Shown: positions 51,067-60,696, numbered from the stretch's first letter. The stretch: DNA of 64,000 nucleotides from Bacillota bacterium (GCA_023405135.1 JAEXYZ010000039.1:1-64000); one strand, 5' to 3'. The notes: generated by a model from the sequence alone, not told the origin. Translations and numbers: made by a program.

Positions 51067-51410
51067 ATTTATTAAAATTAGGATACGAATAAAGATACAT
51101 TTCTTGTTTTCACTTCCATTTCCCTTTAAATATTTGCTTTATTTTTACGATCAACAATATAAGGGATTATTCGCTTTATATATTAAAAAGATTAAACGAT
51201 CTTAAACATTTTTCTAACAAGTTCTTTTAGTATAATCGCATTAATATTCAGATTTCTCGTGAGCTTTTCAGCTTTTTATAATCAATTTGAAATAATTGGA
51301 ACAAATCAACATACACGAACTTTATATATTAAAACATTATATAATGTTCGTTTTTAAAACATTTATTTAAGCGTTTTCATATGTAATATCAATTTTTTTC
51401 TGAAAATCTG
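51067..51410. other. Gene-free stretch upstream of the serA T-box
   Basis: AT-rich sequence after the flavoprotein relic, with no open frame, RNA fold or terminator that I can support; the rest of that gene has been lost from here. Confidence 0.45.
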
Positions 51411-51440
51411 TTGACAAAACTGAACAATAGGGATTATGAT
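51411..51440 (+). promoter_or_regulatory. sigma-A promoter of the T-box–serA transcript
   Basis: TTGACA (51411-51416), 18-bp spacer, TATGAT (51435-51440). It directly precedes the T-box leader. Confidence 0.8.
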
Positions 51441-51464
51441 GTTAACAATTAAATCAACGAAAAA

Positions 51465-51741
51465 ATATTATGACGGAGACATGCTCTTTCGTTTGAAATC
51501 CAAAGAGAGCTGATGGTTGGTGTAAATCAGCGTTTTCTACGGCAGTAGTTCCACTCCCGAATTGATTGGCGGAAAATTTATAGTATGCCATATCCGTGTC
51601 ATGCACGTTACGCATTTGCTTTCGAGGTTGTACGATAATCTATTAGAGTTTCTACAACGAAAAAGGGTGGTACCGCGTAAGTAATGTTTAGTTAGCCTTT
51701 CGCCCCTTACATATATTTGTAGGGTGTGAAAGGCTTTTTAT
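51465..51741 (+). promoter_or_regulatory. T-box riboswitch of serA, probably serine-specific
   Basis: A tRNA-sensing leader. Stem I carries the AGAGAGCTGATGGTTGG AG-bulge region (about 51504-51520), the 14-base T-box AGGGTGGTACCGCG lies at 51664-51677 and a terminator follows. The likely specifier is TCC (Ser) at 51550-51552, directly before ACTC, as in other T-box leaders; I read it by pattern only. Uncharged tRNA-Ser would form the antiterminator and switch on serA. Confidence 0.9.
51695..51740 (+). terminator. T-box-regulated terminator
   Basis: GCCTTTC..CCTTAC / TGTAGGG..GAAAGGC followed by TTTTTA; its 5' side competes with the T-box antiterminator. Confidence 0.85.
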
Positions 51742-51835
51742 ATTTATTGCCCTTCACTAAATACCTACTAGTATTTTTGGACAATAAATTATCAAAATTA
51801 TTTGGAAAAACTAATTTTAAAGGAGAGTTTTAATA

Positions 51836-53455
51836 ATGGTAACAAAAACTGCAACTGCAACTAATGTAATTAATGTATTTATCGCTGACCCACTAAGTGA
51901 AGATGGTATTTTCCCATTACGTCAGGAAACTGATTTAAACTTAAATGTCATTATTGATACAGGTCTTACAGCTGAACAATTAATAGCAAAAATTGAAGAC
52001 GTACATGTTTTACTTGTTCGTAGCCAAACAAAGGTTACTCGTGAAATTATTCAAGCAGCGAAAAACTTAAAATTAATCGGCCGTGCAGGGGTTGGTGTTG
52101 ATAATATCGACTTAGCTGCTGCTACTGAACATGGAATTATCGTAGTTAACGCACCAGATGGTAATACAAACTCTGCTGCTGAGCATACGATTGCAATGAT
52201 GACTTCACTTGCTCGTCATATCCCACAAGCTTATAACTCTTTAAAAAATGGCAAATGGGATCGTAAATCTTATGTCGGTGTTGAGCTAAAAAATAAAACT
52301 TTAGGTGTTGTTGGTTTCGGCCGTATCGGTGCTGAAGTTGCTTACCGCGCTAAAGGTCAACGTATGGAAGTAATGGCTTATGACCCATTCTTAACTGAAG
52401 AACGTGCGAAAGAACTTGGTGTAAAAAAATCAACAGTTGAAGAAATTTGCCAAACTGCTGATTTCATTACAGTGCATACGCCATTATTACCTGAAACACG
52501 CAACTTAATTAATAAAGAAAAATTCGCCATGATGAAAACGGGTGTTCGCATTATAAACTGTGCTCGTGGTGGTATTATTAACGAAGACGATTTATATGAT
52601 GCAATTGTTGAAGGTAAAGTTGCTGGGGCTGCACTAGACGTATTCGTTGAAGAGCCTGCAACAGATCACAAATTATTAACGTTGCCACAAGTAATTGCTA
52701 CACCACACTTAGGTGCATCAACTATTGAAGCACAAGAATCAGTAGCAGTTGACGTTTCTAACGACATTATTAAGTTCTACAAAACTGGAACTGTAACAAA
52801 TCCGGTTAACATGCCTTCTATTCCAAAAGAATTGCTTGCACAAGTAGAGCCTTTCTTTGAATTAGCAGAAAAATTAGGTGCATTCCTATCTCAAGTTACA
52901 GCAGGTCCAGTTAAAGAAATTAATATTTCTTACGCTGGTGAAGTTGCAAACTATGATGTTCGTCCTTTAACAGCTAACACATTAAAAGGCATCTTAAAGA
53001 AAAATCACGGGGAGAATGTCAACGATGTAAATGCACGCTACTTATCAGAACGCATCGGAATTAAAATTAACGAGCATAAAACAACTACTGCTAAAGGTTT
53101 TACAAACTTAGTTACTGTTGAAGTTAAAACAGAAAATGAAGTACATTCAGTAGCAGGTACTTTACTAAACGGTTTAGGCGCTCGTATCGTGAAAGTTGAA
53201 AACTATGTAGTAGATGTGATTCCACAAGGTCACTTACTATACATTAAAAACACTGACAAACCAGGTGCTATCGGTCGCGTTGCTACAAAACTTGCTGAAA
53301 AAGAAATTAATATTGCAACAATGCAAGTAGGTCGTGATCAAGTTGGTGGTACAGCTATTATGATGTTAACGATCGATAATGATGTAACTGCTGAAGACCT
53401 AGCTTATGTAGCACAACTTGAAAATATTGATGAAGTAAAAGCAATTACACTATAA
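51836..53455 (+). CDS. serA: D-3-phosphoglycerate dehydrogenase
   Basis: A 539-aa enzyme that opens serine biosynthesis by oxidising 3-phosphoglycerate with NAD. Domains: substrate-binding halves at 1-110 and 300-330, NAD-binding core with GVVGFGRIGAEVAYRAKG near residue 155, catalytic Arg/Glu/His segments (INCARGGIINEDDL, DVFVEEPA, ATPHLGAST), an ASB intervening domain (about 335-455) and a C-terminal ACT domain (LYIKNTDKPGAIGRVATKL). ATG 51836 follows AAAGGAGAG. Controlled by the T-box upstream; a strong terminator follows. Confidence 0.97.
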   Translation: MVTKTATATNVINVFIADPLSEDGIFPLRQETDLNLNVIIDTGLTAEQLIAKIEDVHVLLVRSQTKVTREIIQAAKNLKLIGRAGVGVDNIDLAAATEHGIIVVNAPDGNTNSAAEHTIAMMTSLARHIPQAYNSLKNGKWDRKSYVGVELKNKTLGVVGFGRIGAEVAYRAKGQRMEVMAYDPFLTEERAKELGVKKSTVEEICQTADFITVHTPLLPETRNLINKEKFAMMKTGVRIINCARGGIINEDDLYDAIVEGKVAGAALDVFVEEPATDHKLLTLPQVIATPHLGASTIEAQESVAVDVSNDIIKFYKTGTVTNPVNMPSIPKELLAQVEPFFELAEKLGAFLSQVTAGPVKEINISYAGEVANYDVRPLTANTLKGILKKNHGENVNDVNARYLSERIGIKINEHKTTTAKGFTNLVTVEVKTENEVHSVAGTLLNGLGARIVKVENYVVDVIPQGHLLYIKNTDKPGAIGRVATKLAEKEINIATMQVGRDQVGGTAIMMLTIDNDVTAEDLAYVAQLENIDEVKAITL

Positions 53456-53466
53456 ATTTAAATATT

Positions 53467-53517
53467 AAAAAGCTGTCCTTGAAGTATGTACTTTATGCTT
53501 CTAGGACAGCTTTTTTT
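53467..53517 (+). terminator. serA terminator
   Basis: AAAAAGCTGTCCT / AGGACAGCTTTTTTT is a perfect stem with a loop of about 24 nt, itself partly paired. Confidence 0.9.
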
Positions 53518-53639
53518 CGATAATGAACGACCTTATAACTTTAGATACTAATAATATTTACGATTGCCAACTTAGCCTTTTGTCTCAAAGTAGCTGTCCC
53601 AAATTGTTTTTACGAACGGCTTCCTTTTTATTTTACAAC

Positions 53640-53669
53640 TGTATATTTGACTGGAATGAATACATAAAT
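53640..53669 (+). promoter_or_regulatory. Candidate sigma-G promoter of the ger operon
   Basis: TGTATA (53640-53645), a 17-bp spacer and CATAAAT (53663-53669) fit the forespore sigma-G consensus (TGHATA ... CATAMTA), 60 bp upstream of gerAA. Confidence 0.55.
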
Positions 53670-53728
53670 TTCTAACTTAGTGCAAAATAAATGAAAGAAT
53701 GTAAAGAGAAATAAAAGGGGAAACCAAA

Positions 53729-55261
53729 TTGTTTAAAAATCTATTTAAAGATCAGCAAGAGAACGAGCAACAACAAGAAAAGCCCTTAACAGAGCATGAT
53801 TTACTTAAGAAAAAAAAGATTGATTCTAATTTAGAAAATACAATTGAAATATTTAAAACTTTATATTCAATACCTACAAATAGTGATGTAAAGATTCGTA
53901 ACCTTTTAATTGGTGGTTTAAATAAAAAAGCATGCATTATTTATATTAGTTCTATTTCAGATTCGAAAATTGTAGAGAATCAAGTAATAGAAACTTTACT
54001 TACAAATGTTGACACTTCTAAAAATATTGAAGACATTGTCTCTGCTCAATCAATCCAGTCTTTTGAAATAGTTCAAGATGTGTTGTTAGAAATCATTAAG
54101 GGAAATGCAGCACTTTTCGTAGACGGTGATTCGAAAGCTTATATTATTGGAACAAGTAACTTTCAAGGAAGAGCCATTGAAAAGACTGAAAATGAGGTAG
54201 CATTAAAAGGGCCAAAAGAAGCCTTCAACGAAAAAGGAAGTACAAATATTTCATTAATTAGAAAAAAAATTAAGAACGAAAACCTTATTGTTGAAGTTAC
54301 ACCAATCTCTAAAAGATCACAAAATGAGTTATATATTGTTTATATGAAAGATTTAGTAAATGTTCAATTGCTTAACTCAATTAAAGCAAAGCTAAATTCC
54401 CTCGATGTTGATTCTGTTCAAAATCTTTCAAGTTTGGAACAGTATCTTGATGAACATAGTAAATCCATTTTGCCAACAATTTTGTATACAGAAAGACCTG
54501 ATCGAGCAGCCTCCTATATAGAAGATGGTTTCATCGTATTATTAATGGAAAATTCCCCAGCTTCTTTAATATTGCCTGCTACTTTTTGGTCTTTTTTCCA
54601 TACTTCAGAGAATTACTATTTAAAGTTTATATATGCAAATTTTATTAGATCTTTACGTTTACTTGCCTTATTAATTACTTTATTTATCTCTGCTACTTAT
54701 ATTGCAATTACTAATTACCATGTAGAAATGTTACCAACAGATTTGCTTTTGGCGATATCAGCTACCCGAGAAATTGTACCTTTTCCAACTGTTGTTGAAA
54801 TTTTATTAATGGAAATTGCTTTTGAGCTTATACGAGAAGCTGGATTACGTGTACCTAGTCCAATCGGTCCTACCATTGGAATAGTAGGAGCGTTAATTTT
54901 AGGACAAGCTGCTGTACAAGCCAATATCGTAAGTCCTCTTGTTGTCATTATCGTTGCTCTTGGAGGCTTATCCTCCTTTGCAATTGGAGACATTAGCATG
55001 AATTTCGCAATACGTTTATTAAGATTTCTTTTCATATGCTCTGCATCTTTATTTGGCTTTTATGGCATGACTGCAGTATTTACAGTTTTATTATTATATA
55101 TAGTTTCTATTAAGTCCTTTGGCGTTCCATATATGGCTCCAATGGCTCCAAAATATATTTCTTCGAAGGATACCATTTTCCGAAAAATGATACAGAATCA
55201 ATTATTTAGACCTGGCTATTTAAAACCGAAGGATATAAAAAAAGCAGGCGATGAACAATGA
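53729..55261 (+). CDS. Spore germinant receptor subunit A (GerA family)
   Basis: A 510-aa GerAA/SpoVAF-family protein of the spore inner membrane. The N-terminal 290 residues are soluble; four to five membrane segments follow, with family signatures ISATREIVPFPTVVEILLMEIAFELIREAG (in parts), PSPIGPTIGIVGALILGQAAVQANIVSP and FAIGDISM. Receptors of this family sense amino acids, sugars or nucleosides. The start is TTG 53729 behind AAAAGGGG. It overlaps the B subunit by 4 nt. Confidence 0.95.
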   Translation: MFKNLFKDQQENEQQQEKPLTEHDLLKKKKIDSNLENTIEIFKTLYSIPTNSDVKIRNLLIGGLNKKACIIYISSISDSKIVENQVIETLLTNVDTSKNIEDIVSAQSIQSFEIVQDVLLEIIKGNAALFVDGDSKAYIIGTSNFQGRAIEKTENEVALKGPKEAFNEKGSTNISLIRKKIKNENLIVEVTPISKRSQNELYIVYMKDLVNVQLLNSIKAKLNSLDVDSVQNLSSLEQYLDEHSKSILPTILYTERPDRAASYIEDGFIVLLMENSPASLILPATFWSFFHTSENYYLKFIYANFIRSLRLLALLITLFISATYIAITNYHVEMLPTDLLLAISATREIVPFPTVVEILLMEIAFELIREAGLRVPSPIGPTIGIVGALILGQAAVQANIVSPLVVIIVALGGLSSFAIGDISMNFAIRLLRFLFICSASLFGFYGMTAVFTVLLLYIVSIKSFGVPYMAPMAPKYISSKDTIFRKMIQNQLFRPGYLKPKDIKKAGDEQ

Positions 55262-56367
55262 ACAAAACTAAGGGCAATATTGGAACTAAAGAATTTTTCG
55301 CCGTTATTGTTCTTACTATTGGTACAAAATTAGAGGATGATACACCAAGTATTTTATATACTAGCATGGAAAATGCTGCTTGGATGGCACCAATCATTAT
55401 CGGAGTTTTATCGATCTTACCAATTTTTCTGCTAACAAAAATTATTTCGCAGTACCCAGATAAAAATTTAATCGAAATTATCCTTCACTTGTTTGGAAAA
55501 TACTTCGGATATTTCGTACTTTTCACTTTGTGGCTCATACAAACATACGCCTTAGTTATCGATTCAGCAATTTATAGTGATATTATCGGATCGCTGTATT
55601 TTAGTACAACTCCAAACCTAATTATTTATACTCTTTTAATCGCTGTAGCTGCGTATGGAGCTAAAAAGGGAATCGAACATATTGCCTCATTTGCTTGGAT
55701 TGTCATTACAGCTATAAAGATTTCTGCATTCGCTGCTTTATTAATGATATTCCTTCAAGGCGATATTAGTTTTATTTTCCCTATTCTTGGACCAGGTGTA
55801 TGGGAAATTGCTAAGGAAAGTACCACTTTTGCTTCAATTTTTGGAGATTTTCTTTTTTTAAGCTTTATTGCTTTCCACTTAAAAAGTACGAAAGTCTTTA
55901 AAAAAGGCGTATGGATGGCTCTATTATTTGTTACCTTTGAACTCACCTTTGCTCTTATCGGGTATGTTTTGCTTTTTGATTATAATGCAGTTGAAATGCT
56001 AAATTTCCCATTTCATGAGGCGATTCGATATATTGAGTTTGGCTTTTTAACAAACGTTGAGTCACTTTTCTTCCCTTTTTGGTTACTATCTACTTTTACA
56101 CGATTTGCATTTTATTTTTATATTAGCTCATTACTTTTTGGGACTCTATTTAAAATTCGTCAATATGAATATGTCATTCCTACTTTAGCGATTTTAATTG
56201 TCCTTTTAGGTTCGATTCCAGAGACACCAACTTTTTCAATTTTTTCTTTAAGGAAAACATTCCTACATTTCGCAGCTCCTATATTTTTATTTTTGCCTGC
56301 CCTATTATGGATTATGGCAAAACTGAAAGGGGATGTTAAACGTGAAAAAACAAAAACCTCTCAGTAA
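55258..56367 (+). CDS. Spore germinant receptor subunit B (GerAB family permease)
   Basis: A 369-aa protein of the amino-acid/polyamine/organocation-type transporter fold with about ten membrane segments, the ligand-binding subunit of germinant receptors. It begins with a soluble N-terminal stretch NKTKGNIGTKEFFAVIVLTIGTKLEDDTP and has the MENAAWMAPI segment of the family. ATGA overlap with the A subunit and a 26-nt overlap with the C subunit show tight coupling. Confidence 0.93.
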   Translation: MNKTKGNIGTKEFFAVIVLTIGTKLEDDTPSILYTSMENAAWMAPIIIGVLSILPIFLLTKIISQYPDKNLIEIILHLFGKYFGYFVLFTLWLIQTYALVIDSAIYSDIIGSLYFSTTPNLIIYTLLIAVAAYGAKKGIEHIASFAWIVITAIKISAFAALLMIFLQGDISFIFPILGPGVWEIAKESTTFASIFGDFLFLSFIAFHLKSTKVFKKGVWMALLFVTFELTFALIGYVLLFDYNAVEMLNFPFHEAIRYIEFGFLTNVESLFFPFWLLSTFTRFAFYFYISSLLFGTLFKIRQYEYVIPTLAILIVLLGSIPETPTFSIFSLRKTFLHFAAPIFLFLPALLWIMAKLKGDVKREKTKTSQ

Positions 56368-57595
56368 GATTTATTATTTATTATTTCTTTTACTAATCCT
56401 TACTGGTTGTTGGGATCAAACAAAGATTGATGAAAGAGCGTATGTCATTGCTATTGGTTTAGATAAAGGTGAAAAAGAAAATGAAATAAAAATTACTTAT
56501 TTAATTACAAATCCAGAACTTTCAAAGCAAGAAGGAAGTGCATCTGGTGAACCGCCAACAGAAATTATTTCCTTTCAAACAAATGATTTAATTTCTGCCA
56601 AAGATATGGCAAATACTGTTGTTGCAAAAGAAATTACTTATACTCAATTAACCGCCTTTATCGTTTCCGAAGAATTGGCAAAAGATAAGGATTTAATAAG
56701 ATGGATGTATGATGCAACTAAGGATCGAGACATTAAACGAAGCACTCATTTAATTGTAACAAAAGAAAATGTAAGTGAATTCATACAAGAAAACAATCCT
56801 AAATTAGAGACGAGAATTCATAAATACTTTGAATTAATGCTAGATGATGGAATTAAGAAAGGGTTTATACCTGATTCAAAGCTTTATGGCTATTTTAGAG
56901 TTACAGAAGCAGATGCAGACCTTTATTTAGTCATTTATGGAACAGCTAAAATAAGCGAATCAAACGAAAATAAAAGTGATGAAGAACAATTTTTTGCTGG
57001 GCAGCTTTCAACGGAAGGAAAAACAAACAATACTCAATTTGGAGGTTCTGCTGTTTTTAAAGAAGGGAAAATGATTGGAAAACTTACGAATGAAGAGACA
57101 CTCCTTTCCGTCATATTAAATGAAACATTAAATGCCGAGGAGATGTTAACAACATATCCTGATCCATTTAACGAAAAATTCCATATCGCAACACGTATTA
57201 TGAAAAAAAGCAAAAATAAAGTAAAGATGGATTTAAAAAGTGCAACACCAACTATCGATGTAACTGTTCCACTCTATATCGAGATATTATCTGACCATAG
57301 TATGGTGAACTATGCGAAAAATAAAGAAAAAAGAGAGCAGTTAAAAAAATATTTAGACGATCATATAACGAACAAACTTAATGATCTTGTAAAGAAAACA
57401 CAAGAGGAACTAAAAGGTGAGCCATTTGGTTGGTCACTAATAGCTAGAAAACAGTTTTTAACAATCTCACAATATGAAAACTTTGATTGGATGAAAACAT
57501 ATCCCAATATGAAAGTAAATATTTCTGTAGATATTAGATTTGGTCAGTTTGGTCGACAAAGTGAATTACCTGATTTACAAGATGTGAGGGATTAA
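56342..57595 (+). CDS. Spore germinant receptor subunit C (GerAC family lipoprotein)
   Basis: A 417-aa lipoprotein of the outer face of the spore inner membrane. Signal peptide with lipobox ILTGC followed by WDQTKIDERAYVIAIGLDKG, the GerAC N-terminal signature; the C-terminal Ger(x)C domain runs to residue 405. The start is GTG 56342 nine bases after GAAAGGGG; an ATG at 56333 lies too close. It matures through Lgt. Confidence 0.94.
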   Translation: MKKQKPLSKIYYLLFLLLILTGCWDQTKIDERAYVIAIGLDKGEKENEIKITYLITNPELSKQEGSASGEPPTEIISFQTNDLISAKDMANTVVAKEITYTQLTAFIVSEELAKDKDLIRWMYDATKDRDIKRSTHLIVTKENVSEFIQENNPKLETRIHKYFELMLDDGIKKGFIPDSKLYGYFRVTEADADLYLVIYGTAKISESNENKSDEEQFFAGQLSTEGKTNNTQFGGSAVFKEGKMIGKLTNEETLLSVILNETLNAEEMLTTYPDPFNEKFHIATRIMKKSKNKVKMDLKSATPTIDVTVPLYIEILSDHSMVNYAKNKEKREQLKKYLDDHITNKLNDLVKKTQEELKGEPFGWSLIARKQFLTISQYENFDWMKTYPNMKVNISVDIRFGQFGRQSELPDLQDVRD

Positions 57596-57596
57596 A

Positions 57597-57761
57597 TTGA
57601 ATACTTTTATTTGGATAGTTATTATCACTATGTTAATTTATACAATCGGATTTTCGATTACCCTCTGGAAAGAGAAAAATAAAGTTGGTTCTATTGCAAT
57701 GTTTATTTTGGCTATCCTTATTGTAATTTTACCTTTTTTCTCAGTACTTCGAGCGACTTAA
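57597..57761 (+). CDS. Small membrane protein, likely D subunit of the germinant receptor
   Basis: A 54-aa protein with two membrane helices (about residues 3-18 and 30-50) joined by the charged loop WKEKNKVGS. The TTG start at 57597 lies 1 nt after the gerAC stop and has GAGGG six nt upstream. Several GerA-family operons carry such a small two-helix fourth gene (D subunit, e.g. gerKD) that modulates receptor function. The position and topology fit; primary sequence is poorly conserved, so the assignment is by context. Confidence 0.75.
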   Translation: MNTFIWIVIITMLIYTIGFSITLWKEKNKVGSIAMFILAILIVILPFFSVLRAT

Positions 57762-57775
57762 AAAGTAAATGAAAC

Positions 57776-57820
57776 AAAACAGCGAAATGACCTTCATCTT
57801 ATCATTTCGCTGTTTATTTT
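57776..57820. terminator. Bidirectional terminator, ger operon / HAD gene
   Basis: AAACAGCGAAATGA / TCATTTCGCTGTTT is a perfect 14-bp stem with an 11-nt loop and A/T-rich flanks. Confidence 0.9.
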
Positions 57821-58607
57821 ATAATGTTTTTAAAAGCTCCATAAATTGTGTTAACGAGTTTACTTCATAAGTTGGTGTAACTTTTGATTCATTCACATTT
57901 CCTTCTCGGTTAATCCAAACGTTTTTCATATTAACTCGAGATGAACCTAAAATATCTGTATTTAAGTTATCCCCGACCATAATTCCTTCACTAGCATTAA
58001 TACCGGCTCTATCCATCATATATTCAAATAAAGACGCATCTGGTTTGCCTTTACCAAAGTCACCAGAAATAATAATATGATCAAAATACGGCACAATTTC
58101 AGGAGTAATTTTTAATTTTAAATTTTGTAAACTTGGAGCACCGTTTGTTAATAATACTAGTTTATAATTCCCTTTTAATTCATCAAGTACTTGGTAAGTA
58201 TCCTCATAAACAAAAGGTGATTTTTTACGTTCTTCAACAAAACGTTCCCCTAACTCGGCACCAAAATCCATATCCTCTATACCTAATGCCTTTAAACCAT
58301 TTGTCCAAGAATCTTTACGATAAGTTGGTACAATTTCCTTCATTTTTTGAAATGAATCAGTTGGATCATCAAATGTTCCCCATAGTCCCTCAAAAGGATT
58401 GATTCCAATTAAAACTGTATAATCATATGTTTCATAGGATTCATAAAGACTGCGCGCCTCTTTTCTAACTGATTCCTCTAACTTAACAGGGTCTACATCA
58501 TATTTTAAAGCTGCAAATTCACATGTTTTTTCAAATGCTGTTTTTATACTTTTCTTATCCCATAGTAATGTATCATCTAAATCAAATATAATGGTATTAA
58601 TTGACAT
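57819..58607 (-). CDS. HAD-superfamily phosphatase
   Basis: A 262-aa hydrolase: motif I FDLDDTLLWD at residues 8-17, motif II LLTNGAP, motif III Lys in FGKGKPD and motif IV GDNLNTDILGS, with a helical cap of about 100 residues (type C1, as in YjjG-like 5'-nucleotidases). Substrate unknown. The start is ATG 58607 (MSINTI), six nt after AGGAGA. It stands alone, convergent with the ger operon. Confidence 0.88.
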   Translation of the reverse strand: MSINTIIFDLDDTLLWDKKSIKTAFEKTCEFAALKYDVDPVKLEESVRKEARSLYESYETYDYTVLIGINPFEGLWGTFDDPTDSFQKMKEIVPTYRKDSWTNGLKALGIEDMDFGAELGERFVEERKKSPFVYEDTYQVLDELKGNYKLVLLTNGAPSLQNLKLKITPEIVPYFDHIIISGDFGKGKPDASLFEYMMDRAGINASEGIMVGDNLNTDILGSSRVNMKNVWINREGNVNESKVTPTYEVNSLTQFMELLKTL

Positions 58608-58815
58608 TTTCAATCTCCTATGTATATGTTATATATAATTATCACTCTATTTATTTTACCATATTTTCAGAATTGTTAAGTTAAAGGTTTAAATTTCATC
58701 TTAATGAAACTAATAATTTTGTACAAAATATTAACGTAAAAAAATAGTCATACCATCCATAGTTTTTAGCATAAGTTCTTTTGTGCTAATTATACTTAAT
58801 GAAGGAGAGAATTAC

Positions 58816-59430
58816 ATGTTAAAAAAGTTTGCTTCAGATGCACTGGGACTTTCGGATATTGGAAAAGTAATTGAACCACAAGACTATGATAAGACTGAAT
58901 CTGATGATTACGTTTTACACGAAAAGGGAGAAAAGATTTACTTTTTAATAAAAACAAAAGCAGACGAATATTGTTTTACAAACCTTGCACTGATTCACGT
59001 TGATGGAGATTCTGCTGTCAGCAAAAAACGTACATTAAAGCGTTATGATTATAAATACAATACAATCCGTAACGTTTCATTAGAAACTGCCGGAACAATC
59101 GATCTTGATGTAGAAATAAAATTTACAATTGGTGAAACATTATTTAGTATTGATATTAATAAAAATTATGCAGAAAAAATTAAAGATTTATATAAAAGTT
59201 TAATTACAATTGAACGTACAATGCGAGAAAATGAAAAAAATAGAAATTATTCTTTAGATAGTCTTGAATATGCTACAAGAAGTCTTGCTGCTTCAAGTCA
59301 TGGACAAACTCCACCTGCAGATTCGTTTAAATCAATTGTAGAGTTTACTAGTACTTGGTTAAAAGAAAATAGTAAAACATACACTACTGAAGATTTTGGT
59401 GACGTTTTTGACCTTTTTATTAAAAACTAA
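58816..59430 (+). CDS. Bacterial PH-domain protein (YvbH-like)
   Basis: A 204-aa protein: bacterial pleckstrin-homology domain at about 10-125 (GKVIEPQDYDKTESDDYVL, KIYFLIKTKADEYCFTNLALIHVDGDSA, SKKRTLKRYDY) and a C-terminal helical YvbH-type oligomerisation region (135-204). The start is ATG 58816 (MLKKFASDALGL) behind GGAGAG. Role unknown; these proteins form ring-like oligomers. Confidence 0.85.
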   Translation: MLKKFASDALGLSDIGKVIEPQDYDKTESDDYVLHEKGEKIYFLIKTKADEYCFTNLALIHVDGDSAVSKKRTLKRYDYKYNTIRNVSLETAGTIDLDVEIKFTIGETLFSIDINKNYAEKIKDLYKSLITIERTMRENEKNRNYSLDSLEYATRSLAASSHGQTPPADSFKSIVEFTSTWLKENSKTYTTEDFGDVFDLFIKN

Positions 59431-59444
59431 ACATCGTTAATGAT

Positions 59445-59490
59445 ATGTCTCAAAGATTTACAATGAAATCTTTTGAGACATTTTCTTTTA
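59445..59490 (+). terminator. Terminator of the PH-domain gene
   Basis: ATGTCTCAAAGATTT / AAATCTTTTGAGACAT is a 15-bp stem with one mismatch, followed by TTTCTTTTA. Confidence 0.85.
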
Positions 59491-59600
59491 TTAAATGAAC
59501 TTCTGGATTTTTTTACCTAATATTAAAAAAACAAAAAGCCTATAATAATAATAAAAAAATTGCCAACACTATTACTGACATACTATTAATGGAGGTAATC

Positions 59601-60689
59601 ATGAAAATTAAAGCTGCTATTACTCATGGACAAGGTGAACCATTTAAAATTGAAGAAGTTGATTTAGCAGATCCAAAATCAAATGAAGTGTTAGTGAAAA
59701 TCGTTGCATCCGGTGTTTGTCACACTGATGCCGTTGCACGTGATGCTGCAATTGCACCACTTCCGGCAGTTCTAGGTCATGAAGGAGCAGGTATTGTTGA
59801 ACGTGTTGGTGAAAGTGTAACAACATTACAACCTGGCGATCATGTCGTATTATCCTTTGCACATTGCGGACATTGTGAAAATTGTTTAACTGGTCACCCT
59901 ACTGTATGTGAAACATTTAACGACTTAAACTTTGGAGGAATAAATGACGATCATACCCATCGTTTAAGTCAAAATGGAAAAGAACTATCAACATTTTTTG
60001 GGCAATCTTCTTTCGGTACTTATGCTGTTGCCCATGAGCGAAATGTTGTGAAGGTAGATAAAGAGGTTGACTTAGCGCTACTTGGACCATTAGGATGTGG
60101 CATTCAAACAGGTGCAGGAACAGTATTGAATAGAATTCATCCTGAATTTGGTTCAACCATTGCAATTTACGGAGCAGGTGCAGTTGGATTAAGTGCTGTA
60201 ATGGCTGCGGCTATTGTAGGGTGTAAAACAATAATTGCAGTTGACGTTCATGATAGTCGTTTAGAGTTAGCTAAAGAGCTAGGTGCAACTCATACATTAA
60301 ATGGCTCCAAAGTTGATGTAGTAAAAGAGATTAAGTCAATTACAAATGGCGGTACAAATTATGCAGTTGATACAACAGGTGTACCTCCAGTAGTTCGCCA
60401 ATGTTTACAAGCATTGCGCCCTCTTGGAACCGCTGCAATAGTTGGCGTAACACCAGAAATGACGATAGATGTTCATAATGAAATAATGGCAGAAGGAAAA
60501 ACTATGATGGGCGTAATTGAAGGTGATGCAGTACCACGGGTATTCATCCCTCAAATTGTAGAATATTATAAGGCAGGTAAATTCCCCTTTGATAAACTAG
60601 TAAAATACTTTGATTTCGATCAAATTAATGAAGCATTTGAAGCTTCAAAAAATGGTTCTGTAATTAAACCAATTCTAAAACTTTCATAG
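59601..60689 (+). CDS. Zinc-dependent alcohol dehydrogenase (aryl/benzyl-alcohol type)
   Basis: A 362-aa MDR-family dehydrogenase. Catalytic zinc ligands lie in SGVCHTD and GHEGAG (GHE-x2-G motif); the structural zinc Cys are in CGHCENCLTGHPTVC. The NAD motif is GAGAVGLSAVMAA near residue 195, with Asp in VDVHDSRL that favours NAD over NADP. The FGQSSFGTYAV loop resembles aryl-alcohol dehydrogenases. ATG 59601 follows GGAGG. Stand-alone gene. Confidence 0.92.
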   Translation: MKIKAAITHGQGEPFKIEEVDLADPKSNEVLVKIVASGVCHTDAVARDAAIAPLPAVLGHEGAGIVERVGESVTTLQPGDHVVLSFAHCGHCENCLTGHPTVCETFNDLNFGGINDDHTHRLSQNGKELSTFFGQSSFGTYAVAHERNVVKVDKEVDLALLGPLGCGIQTGAGTVLNRIHPEFGSTIAIYGAGAVGLSAVMAAAIVGCKTIIAVDVHDSRLELAKELGATHTLNGSKVDVVKEIKSITNGGTNYAVDTTGVPPVVRQCLQALRPLGTAAIVGVTPEMTIDVHNEIMAEGKTMMGVIEGDAVPRVFIPQIVEYYKAGKFPFDKLVKYFDFDQINEAFEASKNGSVIKPILKLS

Positions 60690-60696
60690 TAATAAT

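Noticed and set aside
55755..55946. Antisense open frames within the ger genes
   Set aside because: Shadow frames opposite strongly conserved coding sequence, with no ribosome-binding sites.
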